DNA from: Halanaerobium saccharolyticum subsp. saccharolyticum DSM 6643
GTDB lineage: Bacteria > Bacillota > Halanaerobiia > Halanaerobiales > Halanaerobiaceae
Assembly: GCF_000350165.1 (NCBI RefSeq)
Contig: NZ_CAUI01000005.1
Coordinates: forward strand, 620,001-684,000
Direction: 5' to 3'
DNA: 64,000 bases
A model generated the notes under the pieces. It saw only the letters and a list, made by a program, of their open reading frames with translations. It had not been told where the DNA came from and did no database searches. Below are positions 1 through 9,203 of the stretch, piece after piece (position 1 is the stretch's first letter; each line of letters starts with the position of its first letter). Made by a program: the position numbers and the translations under genes.

Positions 1-1281
1 GATGGTGTTTATGTTCCTTCTTTATTTAGTGAAGAATATGGAGACAGTGGAGAAATTTTAGCCTTAAATTCTGCTGAAGGCGAAAAAGAAAGAGTGAAAA
101 AGCAGGTGGTTCAAAATTTAGATCAGGCTTTTTATCCAACTGATTTTATTGTTCCTTATCGAGATACAGTTCATGAGCGAGTAGTATTAGAGATTTCTCG
201 AGGTTGTACCAGAAGCTGTAGATTTTGTGCAGCTGGAATGGCCTACAGACCGGTTAGAGAACGCAGTGTTGAGCGTTTGATGGATCTGGCTGAAAAAGCT
301 TTAAAATCAACTGGCTATGATGAAATTTCTTTAACTTCTTTAAGTACAGTAGATTATACCGAGGCCAAAAAATTGGTACAGGCAATGACTGAGAGATTTA
401 GCGATCAGATGATAAGTGTATCTTTATCTTCACTTCGAGTCGATAAGTTTTCTGTGGAGCTGGCAGAAGAAGTTAATAAAGTTAGAAAAACTGGATTGAC
501 TTTTGCTCCAGAAGCAGGAACTCAGCGCTTAAGAGATGTGATCAATAAAAACATTAGTGAAGATGATATTTACAGTGCAGCACGCTCCGCTTTTGAAAAT
601 GGTTGGTCCAAGATAAAACTATATTTCATGATTGGTCTACCAACTGAAACTATGGAGGATGTAAAGGGAATTGCAGAAATGGCTCAAAAGATAAAAGACA
701 TTGGTCAGGAAGTTCGCCGTAACACAAAGGAAAGAATGCGTAGGATTGAAGTTTCAGTCAGCGCCTCCACCTTTGTTCCCAAAGTTTTTACACCTTTTCA
801 GTGGCATAAAATGGATGATATTGAAACAATCATCAAAAAACATGACTATTTAAGAGCTAACATTAAGGGCCGCAGTTTTTCTTTTAGCTGGAATGATCCA
901 GAACTTTCGCGTTTGGAAGGGGTACTTGCCAGAGGCGATAGAAGATTATCAAAGGTTATTGCTTCAGCTTGGGAAAAGGGAAGTCGTTTTGAAGGCTGGC
1001 ATGAGTGTTTTGAACCAAGAATTTGGGGAGAGGCTTTTAGAGAAAATAATATTCAACCTGAAGATTATTTAAGAGAAAGAGGAGAAGCAGAAATTTTCTC
1101 CTGGGAAAAATTAGATATTGGTATTTCTAAATCTTTTTTAATCAATGAATATAAAAATGCACATAATGAAGTATTGATTGATGACTGCAGATTTGCTGAC
1201 TGTCATGGTTGCGGAGTTTGTGGAAATTTTGAAGTTGATTTAGAGTTAGTAGGTGGTAGAAGCAATGAATTACAGAATTAA
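1..1281 (+). CDS. TIGR03960-type radical SAM protein, 5' end outside window
   Basis: The reading frame is open from base 1, so the start lies upstream of the window; the GTG at 94 is an internal codon. A radical SAM CxxxCxxC motif (CTRSCRFC) sits at 205-228 and should hold a 4Fe-4S cluster. A second cysteine group (CRFADCHGCGVC) lies close to the C terminus. Family knowledge: TIGR03960 proteins are B12-binding-domain radical SAM enzymes of unknown substrate that sit beside a DUF2344 partner and upstream of RNase G, as here. The C terminus overlaps the next gene by 17 bases, which suggests translational coupling. The N-terminal B12-like domain would be outside the window, so I cannot check it. 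Confidence 0.85.
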   Translation, partial: DGVYVPSLFSEEYGDSGEILALNSAEGEKERVKKQVVQNLDQAFYPTDFIVPYRDTVHERVVLEISRGCTRSCRFCAAGMAYRPVRERSVERLMDLAEKALKSTGYDEISLTSLSTVDYTEAKKLVQAMTERFSDQMISVSLSSLRVDKFSVELAEEVNKVRKTGLTFAPEAGTQRLRDVINKNISEDDIYSAARSAFENGWSKIKLYFMIGLPTETMEDVKGIAEMAQKIKDIGQEVRRNTKERMRRIEVSVSASTFVPKVFTPFQWHKMDDIETIIKKHDYLRANIKGRSFSFSWNDPELSRLEGVLARGDRRLSKVIASAWEKGSRFEGWHECFEPRIWGEAFRENNIQPEDYLRERGEAEIFSWEKLDIGISKSFLINEYKNAHNEVLIDDCRFADCHGCGVCGNFEVDLELVGGRSNELQN

Positions 1282-1966
1282 ATTTGCTAAATTAGAAGAT
1301 TTAATGTATATTTCTCATTTAGAGGTCATTAAAACACTGAGGAGGATAATTAGAAGGGCAGAACTGCCCGCAGCTTTTTCTCAGGGATATAATCCAAGGA
1401 TAAATCTTGCAATTGGTCCTCCGCTTGCTGTTGGTCTAATTAGTAAGGGAGAATATTTTGATCTAGAATTAGAGGAAGAAATGGAGCCCGAAAAATTAAT
1501 TGAGGCTTTAAATACTGCCTCACCTAAAGATTTAAGATTTTTAAAAGCAGCTGCAGTACCAGATGATATAAGATCACTGTCATCACTTTTAGATACAGCA
1601 ATTTATACAATTAATTTTGATTACGCTGCCGAAAAAAGTTTAGAAGAAGCAGAGGCAATGTTAAAAGAATTTATGGGACAGGAAGAAATTATGATAATAA
1701 GACATAGACGAAAGAAATCGGACAGAAAAATAGATTTAAAGAAAAGAATATTTTCTGCAGAAATAGTAGATAAAAACAATTGGAAATTTGCAGTTGTAAC
1801 AGGGAGTAGAGGTAATGTGAGACCTGAGGAACTTAACAGGGCTTTAAGAGAAAAGTATCCAGAAATTAAGGACTTTTCACCGCTACAAGTTATTAGAGAG
1901 GGAGTTTTTGTTAGAGATGGAGAAGAATTCAAGCCTCCCTATGCAGAAAAATTCATCGGGAGTTGA
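1265..1966 (+). CDS. DUF2344 / TIGR03936 radical-SAM-associated protein
   Basis: This protein of about 233 residues begins MNYRIKFAKLEDLMYISHLE and contains the AFSQGYNPRINLAIGPPLAVG segment typical of DUF2344. A GTG at 1253 is possible, but it lies inside the Shine-Dalgarno AGGTGG (1251-1256), so ATG 1265 is the better start. The family is a partner of the radical SAM protein encoded just upstream; in some organisms the two are fused. Its function is not established. The RNase G gene starts 5 bases after the stop, so all three genes are probably one transcript. Confidence 0.85.
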   Translation: MNYRIKFAKLEDLMYISHLEVIKTLRRIIRRAELPAAFSQGYNPRINLAIGPPLAVGLISKGEYFDLELEEEMEPEKLIEALNTASPKDLRFLKAAAVPDDIRSLSSLLDTAIYTINFDYAAEKSLEEAEAMLKEFMGQEEIMIIRHRRKKSDRKIDLKKRIFSAEIVDKNNWKFAVVTGSRGNVRPEELNRALREKYPEIKDFSPLQVIREGVFVRDGEEFKPPYAEKFIGS

Positions 1967-1971
1967 AATAG

Positions 1972-3654
1972 ATGAGCAGACAAATAATTATTAATTCGGA
2001 ATACAGAGAAAGAAGAGCGGCTTTATTAAATAATAATTCTTTAGAAGATCTCTTTTTTGAAAGAGATACCTATCAAAAAATAGCTGGGAATGTTTATCGA
2101 GGGAGAGTACAGGATGTGCTGCCAGGTATGCAGGCAGCTTTTGTTGATATTGGAATCTCACGCAATGCTTTTATTCACTTAAATGATTTATATCCAATTT
2201 TAAATAATGAGCAGAAAAAGAAGTTGAGCAAAAAAGAATTAAATGTTAAGCATGTATTACAGCCTGGACAATGGTTGATGGTTCAGGTAGTTAAAGAACC
2301 AATGGGGTCTAAAGGGGCAAAAGTTACCTGTAAGATTTCTATTCCAGGAAGATTCTTTGTTTATATACCATCTGATAATAAAATTGGTATTTCTCGCAGA
2401 ATCAATGATGATGGTGAGCGTGGACGCTTAAAATCTATTGGTCAGGATTTAAAAAGTGGTAGTGAAGGGCTGATTATTAGAACTAACGCTCGTGATGAAA
2501 GTTATACAAAATTACAGAATGATTATAACTTTTTATCAGGAACCTGGAAAAGAATTCGTAATGACTTTTTCAAAAAAAATGATATAGATATTTTATATCA
2601 AGAAGAAGATTTACTCAAAAATTTAATTAGAGATTATTTAGATGAAAATATTGATCGAGTAGTAGTAGATGATCAAAAAGACTATCAGCGTTTAATAGAC
2701 TTAACTTCAGTTTTTGCACCAGATTTAAAAAATAGAATTGCGCTTTATCAGCGTAATGTACCTATTTTAGCAGCATATAATATTGAAAAAGAAATAGAAA
2801 GTTTGCTGCAGCGTAAGGTATGGCTGAAATCAGGTGGCTATCTGGTTATTGATCAGACTGAAGCATTAGTCTCAATTGATATTAATACAGGTAAATTTAC
2901 CGGTAAAAAGAACCTACAGGATACCATAGTTAAAACAAATAAAGAAGCTGTTGCCGAAATAGCCCGTCAGATAAAATTAAGAGATATCGGTGGAATCATT
3001 ATTATTGATTTTATAGATATGAACAATCAATCTGATCAGCAGTCAGTAACTGATCTTTTAGCAAATGAGCTGGCAAAAGATAGAACAAAAACCTCTATTT
3101 TAGGTTTTACTCAGCTTGGCCTGCTGGAGATGACTCGTAAAAAGGTTAGAGAAGGTTTTGGTTCACTAATGCAGAAGGATTGTCCTGTTTGTGGAGGAAC
3201 TGGTAAAGTTTTATCAGAATCGACAGTAGCGATGAAGGTAATTCGTAAAATTGATGAGATTACCAGCAGAAAAAAATATCCAGCCGTATCTTTAGAACTG
3301 CATCCAGAAGTAGCAGCAGTTTTAATTGGTGCTGGAGGGGAAAAACTGCAGGAGCTTGAAGATAAGTTTGGCATTGATATTTTTATCAGTGGAAATGCTG
3401 AATTAAAATATGAAGACATGATAATTGAAAAAGGAACTAAAGAAGATTTACAACCTGAGATTTTAGAATTAGATGCAGGTGATAGAATTAAAGTTAAAAT
3501 TGAAGATCAGCATGCCAGTAACGAAGAAGCGGGTATAGCACGAATTGATGGTTATATTATCATTGTTAACGGTGCCGGGAATATGGTTGATAATGAAGTT
3601 GAGATTATAATTGATGATATGCATCGAACTTACGCTAGAGCTCACCTAGCATAA
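1972..3654 (+). CDS. rng: Ribonuclease G/E family endoribonuclease
   Basis: A 560-residue single-strand endoribonuclease of the RNase E/G family, cytoplasmic, expected to act in rRNA maturation and mRNA decay. An S1 RNA-binding domain lies near residues 36-110 (GNVYRGRVQDVLPGMQAAFV). The catalytic metal ligands appear as D303 and N305 in SIDINTG and D346 in IIIDFIDM. The Zn-link motif CPVCGGTG starts at C404. These are the same residue numbers as in E. coli RNase E. The last 60 or so residues (GIARIDGYIIIVNGAGNM, ending in YARAHL) look like a TRAM RNA-binding domain, which E. coli RNase G lacks. Start ATG 1972 follows GGGAG with good spacing. Confidence 0.95.
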   Translation: MSRQIIINSEYRERRAALLNNNSLEDLFFERDTYQKIAGNVYRGRVQDVLPGMQAAFVDIGISRNAFIHLNDLYPILNNEQKKKLSKKELNVKHVLQPGQWLMVQVVKEPMGSKGAKVTCKISIPGRFFVYIPSDNKIGISRRINDDGERGRLKSIGQDLKSGSEGLIIRTNARDESYTKLQNDYNFLSGTWKRIRNDFFKKNDIDILYQEEDLLKNLIRDYLDENIDRVVVDDQKDYQRLIDLTSVFAPDLKNRIALYQRNVPILAAYNIEKEIESLLQRKVWLKSGGYLVIDQTEALVSIDINTGKFTGKKNLQDTIVKTNKEAVAEIARQIKLRDIGGIIIIDFIDMNNQSDQQSVTDLLANELAKDRTKTSILGFTQLGLLEMTRKKVREGFGSLMQKDCPVCGGTGKVLSESTVAMKVIRKIDEITSRKKYPAVSLELHPEVAAVLIGAGGEKLQELEDKFGIDIFISGNAELKYEDMIIEKGTKEDLQPEILELDAGDRIKVKIEDQHASNEEAGIARIDGYIIIVNGAGNMVDNEVEIIIDDMHRTYARAHLA

Positions 3655-3723
3655 TGACTATAAAAATTTGAAATCTTTTTAAATACCGCAGATAATAAAA
3701 GCTAACTCATTTCAGCCATTCCC

Positions 3724-3752
3724 TTGACTATGGAGCTGATTTATGCTAGAAT
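3724..3752 (+). promoter_or_regulatory. Promoter of the rplU operon
   Basis: TTGACT (3724-3729), a 17-base spacer, then TAGAAT (3747-3752) preceded by TGC, an extended -10. The start of transcription should be near 3759, at the first hairpin of the L21 leader. Confidence 0.8.
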
Positions 3753-3758
3753 TTATAT

Positions 3759-3881
3759 CTGGAGTTATTTATCCAGCCTTCATTTTGAAGGTGCCAAAAC
3801 CGCACGGTATAGGCTGACAAATCTCTTGTAATAAAGAGTGCCTCATCCGGCGAGTCTGAGGTAAGGGAGGTGTAACATATA
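3759..3881 (+). ncRNA. Ribosomal protein L21 leader RNA
   Basis: The 5' UTR of rplU folds into a series of hairpins: CTGGA/TCCAG (3759-3763 with 3772-3776), CCTTC/GAAGG, CTCTT/AAGAG, and CCTCA/TGAGG just before the ribosome site AAGGGAGG. The segment AACCGCACGGTATAGGCTGA resembles the conserved core of the Firmicute L21 leader family. In that family the leader is thought to allow autogenous control by L21. The assignment rests on position and motif; I did not run a covariance model. Confidence 0.7.
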
Positions 3882-4193
3882 ATGTACGCTATTATTAAAA
3901 CTGGCGGTAAACAGTACCGCGTTGAAGAAGGTCAAATAATTAAAATTGAAAAGCTTTCTGCTGAGGAAGGCGAAAATGTAGAATTTGATCAGATTTTAGC
4001 TGTATCTGATGATGATGGTTTAAAAGCAGGTTCTCCAATGATTGAAGGAGCTTCTGTAAAGGGAAAGGTAATCGATCAAGGTAAAAATAAAAAGATTGTC
4101 GTTTTTAAGTATAAACCAAAGATTAGATATCGCAAGAAAACTGGTCATAGACAGCCTTACACTAGAGTTTTAATCGAAGACATTAATGCTTAA
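3882..4193 (+). CDS. rplU: 50S ribosomal protein L21
   Basis: 103 residues, the normal L21 length. It opens [20 protein letters not shown] and ends with the [19 protein letters not shown] tail that contacts 23S rRNA. It is the first gene after the L21 leader, with ribosome site GGGAGG upstream. The next gene is rpmA; the 97-base gap between them has no room for prp (ysxB), which normally sits there in Firmicutes. Confidence 0.98.
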   Translation: MYAIIKTGGKQYRVEEGQIIKIEKLSAEEGENVEFDQILAVSDDDGLKAGSPMIEGASVKGKVIDQGKNKKIVVFKYKPKIRYRKKTGHRQPYTRVLIEDINA

Positions 4194-4290
4194 TTTTATA
4201 TATTATGTAAATAAGCAGTAATATTGGCTTTAAAGCTAATATTAACTTTTAAATATTTTAAAAATTTATTTTCTAAGGGGGTGGAGTTAA

Positions 4291-4569
4291 ATGTCCCAGA
4301 AGAAGGGTGTTGGTAGTTCCCGGAATGGTCGTGATAGTGAATCGAATCGGCTAGGTGTTAAGGAATTCGACGGTGAATTTGTATCAGCTGGTAGTATTTT
4401 AGTACGTCAGAGAGGTACTAAGTTTAAGCCAGGTTTAAATGTTGGCCGTGGAAATGATGATACTTTATTCTCCAAGGTTGACGGTTATGTTAAATTTGAA
4501 AGAAAAGGTAGAAAGAATCGTCAAATCAGTGTGTATACAGAAGATCAGGTAGCAGCTATTGCTAACTAA
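4291..4569 (+). CDS. rpmA: 50S ribosomal protein L27 without N-terminal extension
   Basis: 92 residues starting [19 protein letters not shown]. The core begins almost at once, so the mature N terminus that reaches the peptidyl transferase centre is made directly. Most Firmicute L27 proteins carry a prepeptide of about 9 residues ending in FF, removed by the protease Prp. Here both the prepeptide and the prp gene are missing from the locus. The Shine-Dalgarno GGGGGTGGAG lies before ATG 4291. A terminator follows at 4586. Confidence 0.97.
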   Translation: MSQKKGVGSSRNGRDSESNRLGVKEFDGEFVSAGSILVRQRGTKFKPGLNVGRGNDDTLFSKVDGYVKFERKGRKNRQISVYTEDQVAAIAN

Positions 4570-4585
4570 TATTATTGTATAATAT

Positions 4586-4616
4586 CCCTCAGTGCTTTAG
4601 GTGCTGAGGGTTTTTT
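4586..4616 (+). terminator. Intrinsic terminator after rpmA
   Basis: CCCTCAG (4586-4592) pairs with CTGAGGG (4604-4610), followed directly by TTTTTT. It separates the ribosomal protein genes from obgE, so readthrough or a separate promoter must feed obgE. Confidence 0.85.
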
Positions 4617-4618
4617 AA

Positions 4619-5920
<1,302 letters not shown>

Positions 5921-5938
5921 AAAAAGAAGGTGTTATTA

Positions 5939-6226
5939 ATGTTAACAGGTAAAAATAGAAGTTATCTTAGAGGAGAAGCTAATTCTTTAGATCCAATAGT
6001 TCATGTTGGTAAAGAAGGAATTAACGAATCTGTAATTGAGCAGCTAGATAAAGCTTTAGAAGATCATGAGCTTTTAAAAGTAAGAATTTTAGAGAGCACA
6101 GGTAGAACAACTCGTTCTGCTGCGGAAGAACTAGCTACAGCAACTGGAGCCAATGTTGTCCAAGTAATTGGTGGTATTGCTGTCTTGTTCCGTCAGCGTG
6201 ACGAGGATTCAAATTTTAAACTTTAA
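5939..6226 (+). CDS. yhbY: YhbY-family RNA-binding protein (CRS1/YhbY domain)
   Basis: A 95-residue KH-like RNA-binding protein that starts MLTGKNRSYLRGEANSLDPI and carries the GKEGINESV loop of the CRS1/YhbY fold. In E. coli the family associates with pre-50S particles. GTG 5930 is part of the ribosome site GAAGGTG, so ATG 5939 is the likely start. It lies 18 bases after obgE and so is probably cotranscribed and linked to ribosome assembly. Confidence 0.93.
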   Translation: MLTGKNRSYLRGEANSLDPIVHVGKEGINESVIEQLDKALEDHELLKVRILESTGRTTRSAAEELATATGANVVQVIGGIAVLFRQRDEDSNFKL

Positions 6227-6270
6227 GTAAATATTAAACCCGGGGGAGAGTTTCACAGGGAGGATTTATT

Positions 6271-7143
6271 ATGTCAAAAGTTAAAATAATAACAGATAGT
6301 TGTTCTGATTTACCAAAAGAGATTGTGGACAGCTATGATATAGAATTTTTAAATATAAAAGTAAATATTAATAATCAAGTCTATTATGATCGTCATGATT
6401 TACAGCCTAAAGATTTTTATCGCTTAATTAATCAGGGAGATGAAGTTCCAAAAACTTCAAGAATAACTCCTGAAAAATTTAAAGACACTTACAAAAAAGC
6501 TTTAGCAGAACATGACCATGTTTTAGTAATTGCTTTCTCTTCAAAATTGAGCGGTATTTTAGAATCAGCAGTTATGGCAAAAAGAGAAATGGATAGCGAT
6601 AAAATTACTATAATTGATACTAAAGCTGCTTCAGTTGGTCAGGGGCTTTTAGTATATCAAGCAGCAAAGTGGCTGCAGGCTGGAAAGTCAGTCGAAGCTG
6701 TTGTGCAGGATTTATTGGCAGCTGCATCTAAATTAGAACACATCTTTGCGGTTGGTGATATTGAAATGCTTAAGCGTGGAGGTCGGATTTCTAAAACCAA
6801 AGCTGTGATGGCTAATGTTTTAAATATTAAACCCATTCTTCATATTCAAGATGGTGAGATTTTACCATATGATAAAATAAGAGGTAAAAAAAGAATGATC
6901 TCTTATTTATTAGAAGAATTAGAAAAAAAAGCAGATAAACCGGAATCGCAAATTATAGCTATAACTTATTCAGAAAATGAAGAATACGCCTTGAAGTTAA
7001 GTAAAGAAATTGAAGCTAGATTTAAGCCCCAAGAAATTTTTATCAGTGAAATTGGAGCAGCAGTTGGTTCTCATGCCGGACCTGGGACGCTGGCTTTGGT
7101 TTTTCAAAATAGTGAAAAAACTGCCAAGCCAGAAGTATATTAG
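6271..7143 (+). CDS. DegV family protein (fatty-acid binding, FakB-like)
   Basis: 290 residues, full length for the DegV family. The N-terminal MSKVKIITDSCSDLPKEIV and the segments TSRITPEKF and FSSKLSGI form the fatty-acid carboxylate pocket in known structures. The C-terminal half has IAVGDIEMLKRGGRISK and the GAAVGSHAGPGTLAL signature. Family members bind a fatty acid and present it to the kinase FakA; no fakA gene is nearby. Start ATG 6271 follows AGGGAGG. Confidence 0.9.
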   Translation: MSKVKIITDSCSDLPKEIVDSYDIEFLNIKVNINNQVYYDRHDLQPKDFYRLINQGDEVPKTSRITPEKFKDTYKKALAEHDHVLVIAFSSKLSGILESAVMAKREMDSDKITIIDTKAASVGQGLLVYQAAKWLQAGKSVEAVVQDLLAAASKLEHIFAVGDIEMLKRGGRISKTKAVMANVLNIKPILHIQDGEILPYDKIRGKKRMISYLLEELEKKADKPESQIIAITYSENEEYALKLSKEIEARFKPQEIFISEIGAAVGSHAGPGTLALVFQNSEKTAKPEVY

Positions 7144-7210
7144 TTATTATTTTTAATTAGACTAATTTATATTATTAAATTATAAAGATAAAAGAAATGT
7201 GTGATTTTAT

Positions 7211-9148
7211 ATGGCTATTTTAAATATTAATAATCTAAAAAAAGAATATGGAATTGAGACTGTACTTAAGGATTTTTCTTTAAATGTAAATCAGGGAGAG
7301 TCAGTGGCTTTAATTGGGCCGAATGGTTCGGGCAAAACCACGATTTTTAGAATTATCACTGACCAGGAACATTTTTCTGAAGGTACAGTTTCAATTAGAA
7401 ATGATATTGAAGTAGGATATTTAGATCAGTTACCTGACTTTAAAGCCAAATTAACAATTTATCAGGAATTAGAAAAAGTTTTTGCAGATGTAAAAAAACA
7501 AATTAAAGAAATGCAGAGGCTTGAAGAAAAAATAGCTCACCATGGAGAAAGAGTAGATGAATCTGAAATTCATTCTGATAATTTAGAAGCAACTATGCGG
7601 GAATATAGTCTGCTGCAGAGGCAATTCGAAAAAGGAGTAGGCTATGAGTACCAAAGTAAAATTCGTCAGGTTGCTGCTGGTATGGGCTTTGACGAAGAGG
7701 AAATACACGAAAAAACTTTAGACCAGCTAAGTGGTGGGGAAAAAACAAGAGTTGGACTTGCTAAATTGCTATTAATTGAGCCGGATTTACTTCTTTTAGA
7801 TGAGCCTACAAACCATCTTGATTTGAAATCAGTAGAGTGGCTTGAAAATTATCTTAATTCTTATCAGGGTAGTCTCTTAATTATTTCTCATGATAGATAT
7901 TTCTTAGATAACACGATTGAAAGAATAGTAGAAATAAAAAATGGAAAAAATGAGGATTATAGCGGTAATTACAGCTACTATCAAAAAGAGAGAAAAAGAA
8001 GATATGAACAGAGGCTGAGGGAATATAAAAATCAGCAGAAAAAAATTAAAGAACTTGAAGATGCAATAGAACAGCTTTATATCTGGGGTCGTTCCCGGGA
8101 TAGTGAAAAAATGTTTAAAAGGGCCAAGGCAATGGAGAAAAGGCTGGAAAGAATTGATCGGCTTGAAAAGCCACGCCTTAAAGGTAAAAAGATGAAATTA
8201 GATCTTGATGCTGATATTAGAGGTGGCGATGATGTTTTATTTGTAGAAAATTTAAGCAAGAGTTTTGAAGATTTAACTCTTTTTGCAGAAATAAATTTTG
8301 AACTCCATCGAAGAGATAAAGCGGCAATTATAGGTGATAATGGTACAGGAAAATCAACCATTTTAAGAATTATCATGGGAGAAATAACTGCTGATCAGGG
8401 AAAAGTTAAGATTGGTACAAATATTTACCCTGCCTATTATCGTCAAGAATTTGAGGGTTTTAAACCTGAAGATGATTTAATTACTGCTCTGCAGAGGGAA
8501 ACCGCTGTAACTAACTCTAAAGCGAGAGATATGTTGGCTTCATTTTTATTTACTGGGGAAGATGTTTTTAAAAAAGTTCATCAATTAAGTGGTGGAGAAA
8601 AAAGTAGATTAAGACTGCTGCAGTTGATGAGTGGAAATTACAATTTTTTAATTCTTGATGAGCCAACAAACCATCTTGATCTAGCTTCGCGTGAGGTACT
8701 CGAAGATGCTCTAAAAGATTATCCAGGCACTGTTTTAATTGTATCTCATGATCGTTATTTTTTAGATAAGGTAATTGATTATATTTACGAATTAGACAAT
8801 CAGGAACTAAATAAATACTTTGGAGATTATAGTTATTATAAAGAAAAAAAGAAAAATGAAATTTCTAAGCAGCTGGATAAAGAAAAAAAAGAAGAAAAAA
8901 ACGAAGGCAAGTTGGATTATGAGGCTCAAAAAGAAGCCCGTAGTCGTGAAATGAAACGACAAAAAAGATTAGAAGAAATTGAATCTGATATAGAAAAATT
9001 AGAAAAAAAATTAAATTATTTAGAAAATGAGATGACAGCTGAAAAAAATATTGATAACTTTGAAGTACTGCAGCAATTAAAAGAGGAATACGAATCGAAA
9101 AATAATAAGTTAGAAAAATTATATCAGGAATGGGAAACTTTAATTTAA
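7211..9148 (+). CDS. ABC-F family ATPase (YdiF/Uup-like)
   Basis: 645 residues with two ATPase cassettes and no membrane segments. The first has Walker A GPNGSGKT (36-43), LSGGEKTRVGLAKLL and LLLLDEPTNHLD. The second has GDNGTGKST (375-383), LSGGEKSRLRLL and LDEPTNHLD. A charged linker separates them, and the C-terminal 90 or so residues are strongly coiled-coil. ABC-F proteins act on the ribosome, as translation factors or in antibiotic protection. The domain plan is closest to housekeeping YdiF/YfmM types, and nothing here points to a resistance gene. Start ATG 7211 has only a weak ribosome site. Confidence 0.9.
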   Translation: MAILNINNLKKEYGIETVLKDFSLNVNQGESVALIGPNGSGKTTIFRIITDQEHFSEGTVSIRNDIEVGYLDQLPDFKAKLTIYQELEKVFADVKKQIKEMQRLEEKIAHHGERVDESEIHSDNLEATMREYSLLQRQFEKGVGYEYQSKIRQVAAGMGFDEEEIHEKTLDQLSGGEKTRVGLAKLLLIEPDLLLLDEPTNHLDLKSVEWLENYLNSYQGSLLIISHDRYFLDNTIERIVEIKNGKNEDYSGNYSYYQKERKRRYEQRLREYKNQQKKIKELEDAIEQLYIWGRSRDSEKMFKRAKAMEKRLERIDRLEKPRLKGKKMKLDLDADIRGGDDVLFVENLSKSFEDLTLFAEINFELHRRDKAAIIGDNGTGKSTILRIIMGEITADQGKVKIGTNIYPAYYRQEFEGFKPEDDLITALQRETAVTNSKARDMLASFLFTGEDVFKKVHQLSGGEKSRLRLLQLMSGNYNFLILDEPTNHLDLASREVLEDALKDYPGTVLIVSHDRYFLDKVIDYIYELDNQELNKYFGDYSYYKEKKKNEISKQLDKEKKEEKNEGKLDYEAQKEARSREMKRQKRLEEIESDIEKLEKKLNYLENEMTAEKNIDNFEVLQQLKEEYESKNNKLEKLYQEWETLI

Positions 9149-9203
9149 TCTAATTGAGCAGTCTGTTGTAATAGTAACGGTCTAAAAAATGAAAGGTAAT
9201 GAA

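Noticed and set aside
7211-9148. ABC-F gene as an antibiotic-resistance determinant
   Set aside because: Domain plan and neighbours fit a housekeeping ABC-F protein; there is no resistance leader or mobile context.
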